From Candidatus Peregrinibacteria bacterium RIFCSPLOWO2_01_FULL_48_20 (GTDB lineage: Bacteria > Patescibacteriota > Gracilibacteria > UBA1369 > 2-02-FULL-48-14), in contig MFXB01000060.1 in assembly GCA_001787475.1 (NCBI GenBank), positions 1 through 5,202 of the forward strand: a stretch of 5,202 nt of DNA, given 5' to 3'. Positions within the stretch are counted from its first letter, which is position 1. The number at the start of each line of letters is the position of its first letter. The translations under genes were made by a program, and so were the position numbers. The notes beneath the pieces are model-generated. The model ran no database searches and was not told the DNA's origin. It worked only from the letters and a program-made list of their open reading frames with translations. This document shows positions 4,230-5,202 of the stretch, piece after piece.

Positions 4230-5202
4230 TTACTCTACGGCATCAAGAAAAGCCTGAAGGCCGGCTACTTTGACCCCTTTTTTGATCTCATAGTGATCTT
4301 GGATGGGAGCAATGAGCCAAGCCTCTTTTATACCAAGGACATCTAAACTGTTCCAAAAACTTTTCCCGGGTACGGGGGCTTTGGAGGCCTTACATTCAAT
4401 CGCTATTGTTCTCCTTCCTTTTTCCAGGATCAAATCCAGCTCGTTGCCATGGGAATCTCTATAAAATGAATACTTCCATCCATGGCAGTGAGTAATGATA
4501 TTCTCGATGACAAAACCTTCCCAAGAAGCCCCAAAGGCGGGGTGGCCCAAGAGGTGATCAAAGTCTTGAATTTCCAGTAGCTGATGCAAAAGTCCGGAAT
4601 CTCTAAGGTACAATTTAGGGGACTTTATCAATCGTTTTTTAGTATTGGTTTCAAAGGGCCGGAGCTGCCTTATGATGAAGGTCCACTCAAGAATATCCAA
4701 GTAGTGTTTTACAGTTGGATGTTTAATCCCAAAAGAATCCCCGATTTTTGAAAGGTTAACAATTTGTCCGTGAAGATGTGAGCAAAGAGACAGAAAGCGA
4801 CGCCAGGTGGAGGCGGGCATTGAAAAGCCGAGTTGCGGCAGGTCTCTTTCGATGTAACTTCTAATGAAATTTTCCCGCCATTCTCGACTATATTCTTCTG
4901 AAACCGCGAGGATACTTTCCGGAAACCCACCTCTGATCCACAGTTTTTTAAAGTCTGCCATGCTTTTTGGACGAAGTTCCTCTACCGTAAATGGAGTTAA
5001 TTCCAAATAACCCACTCGTCCGGCCAGCGTCTGGGAGCTTTTTTGCACGAGATCTCTGGACGCGGAGCCCAAGAGGAGGAATCTCCCGTTTTTTCTATCC
5101 TCATCAATGACGCTCCGCAGCGACGAAAATAACTGTGGTTCCTTCTGGATTTCATCAAGAAAGATCACATCATTTTTATGTCCTTCGAAGAAAAGTTCAG
5201 GG
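4230..5202 (-). CDS. AAA-family ATPase with DUF4143 domain, 5' end outside window
   Basis: The reading frame is open to the window edge, so the start and the Walker A P-loop are missing; about 323 residues are visible. The GTG at 5166-5168 is an internal Val, because in-frame codons continue upstream as PELFFEGHKND. In the visible fragment the Walker B segment VIFLDEIQ has Asp16-Glu17, sensor-like FLLLGSAS follows at 41-48, then LAGRVGYLELTPF and RGGFPE, all typical of AAA_14/DUF4143 proteins (COG1373 type). The C-terminal part has SPKLYLRDSGLL, ASWEGFVIENI and a PD-(D/E)XK-like core, GNELDLIL (Glu254, Asp256) followed by IECK (Glu269, Lys271). The family is widespread and often strain-variable in bacteria and archaea. 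Its job is not established, and the nuclease-like core may or may not cut DNA. Confidence 0.88.
   Translation of the reverse strand, partial: PELFFEGHKNDVIFLDEIQKEPQLFSSLRSVIDEDRKNGRFLLLGSASRDLVQKSSQTLAGRVGYLELTPFTVEELRPKSMADFKKLWIRGGFPESILAVSEEYSREWRENFIRSYIERDLPQLGFSMPASTWRRFLSLCSHLHGQIVNLSKIGDSFGIKHPTVKHYLDILEWTFIIRQLRPFETNTKKRLIKSPKLYLRDSGLLHQLLEIQDFDHLLGHPAFGASWEGFVIENIITHCHGWKYSFYRDSHGNELDLILEKGRRTIAIECKASKAPVPGKSFWNSLDVLGIKEAWLIAPIQDHYEIKKGVKVAGLQAFLDAVE

Noticed and set aside
4149..4346. 65-residue plus-strand ORF after the small gene
   Set aside because: It begins within the terminator loop and overlaps the 3' end of the DUF4143 gene; it has no start signal.

Overview
This is a bacterial fragment of moderate GC content. 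Bacterial origin is supported by murB (peptidoglycan synthesis), sigma70-like -35/-10 promoters and tRNAs with encoded CCA. TGA ends both murB and the phosphoesterase gene, so codes in which TGA means glycine or tryptophan do not fit. Isolated genes with their own promoters, a tiny Pro/Ala/Met-rich acidic protein and a DUF4143-type ATPase would suit an under-studied lineage such as Patescibacteria/CPR. That placement is a weak inference; no marker gene here settles it.

Layout: positions 1-78 hold only sequence downstream of murB, with no feature I can support. murB (79-1014, minus) ends in a tandem-repeat tract that adds a hydrophobic tail of about 27 residues to a normal-looking enzyme. A short divergent region (1015-1072) separates it from a PPP-type metallophosphoesterase (1073-2029, plus), whose last codons and stop lie inside a convergent tRNA-Thr(UGU) gene (2008-2082, minus). 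Back-to-back promoters (2096-2154) then drive that tRNA leftward and a 477-residue protein of unknown main function rightward (2164-3597). The C-terminus of that protein looks like a HicA-type RNase-toxin domain. It stops 3 bp before a second tRNA-Thr (CGU), which lies behind tRNA-Tyr (GUA) in a two-gene minus-strand operon with a good promoter.

The right part holds a 48-codon acidic, proline-rich small ORF (3974-4120), a terminator hairpin (4138-4180) that may serve both strands, and the 3' part of a DUF4143-type AAA ATPase (4230 to beyond 5202, minus). The ATPase start and Walker A motif are outside the window.

The genes do not form an obvious single pathway. The strongest leads are: (a) the orphan HicA-like domain fused to a large unrecognised protein; (b) two plus-strand genes whose -10 elements end only 8-9 bp before the ATG with no Shine-Dalgarno sequence, implying leaderless mRNAs; (c) a tract dominated by 7-bp repeats inside the 3' end of an essential gene, where unit gain or loss would change the reading frame of the tail; and (d) a protein stop codon set by the conserved T-loop of an antisense tRNA.
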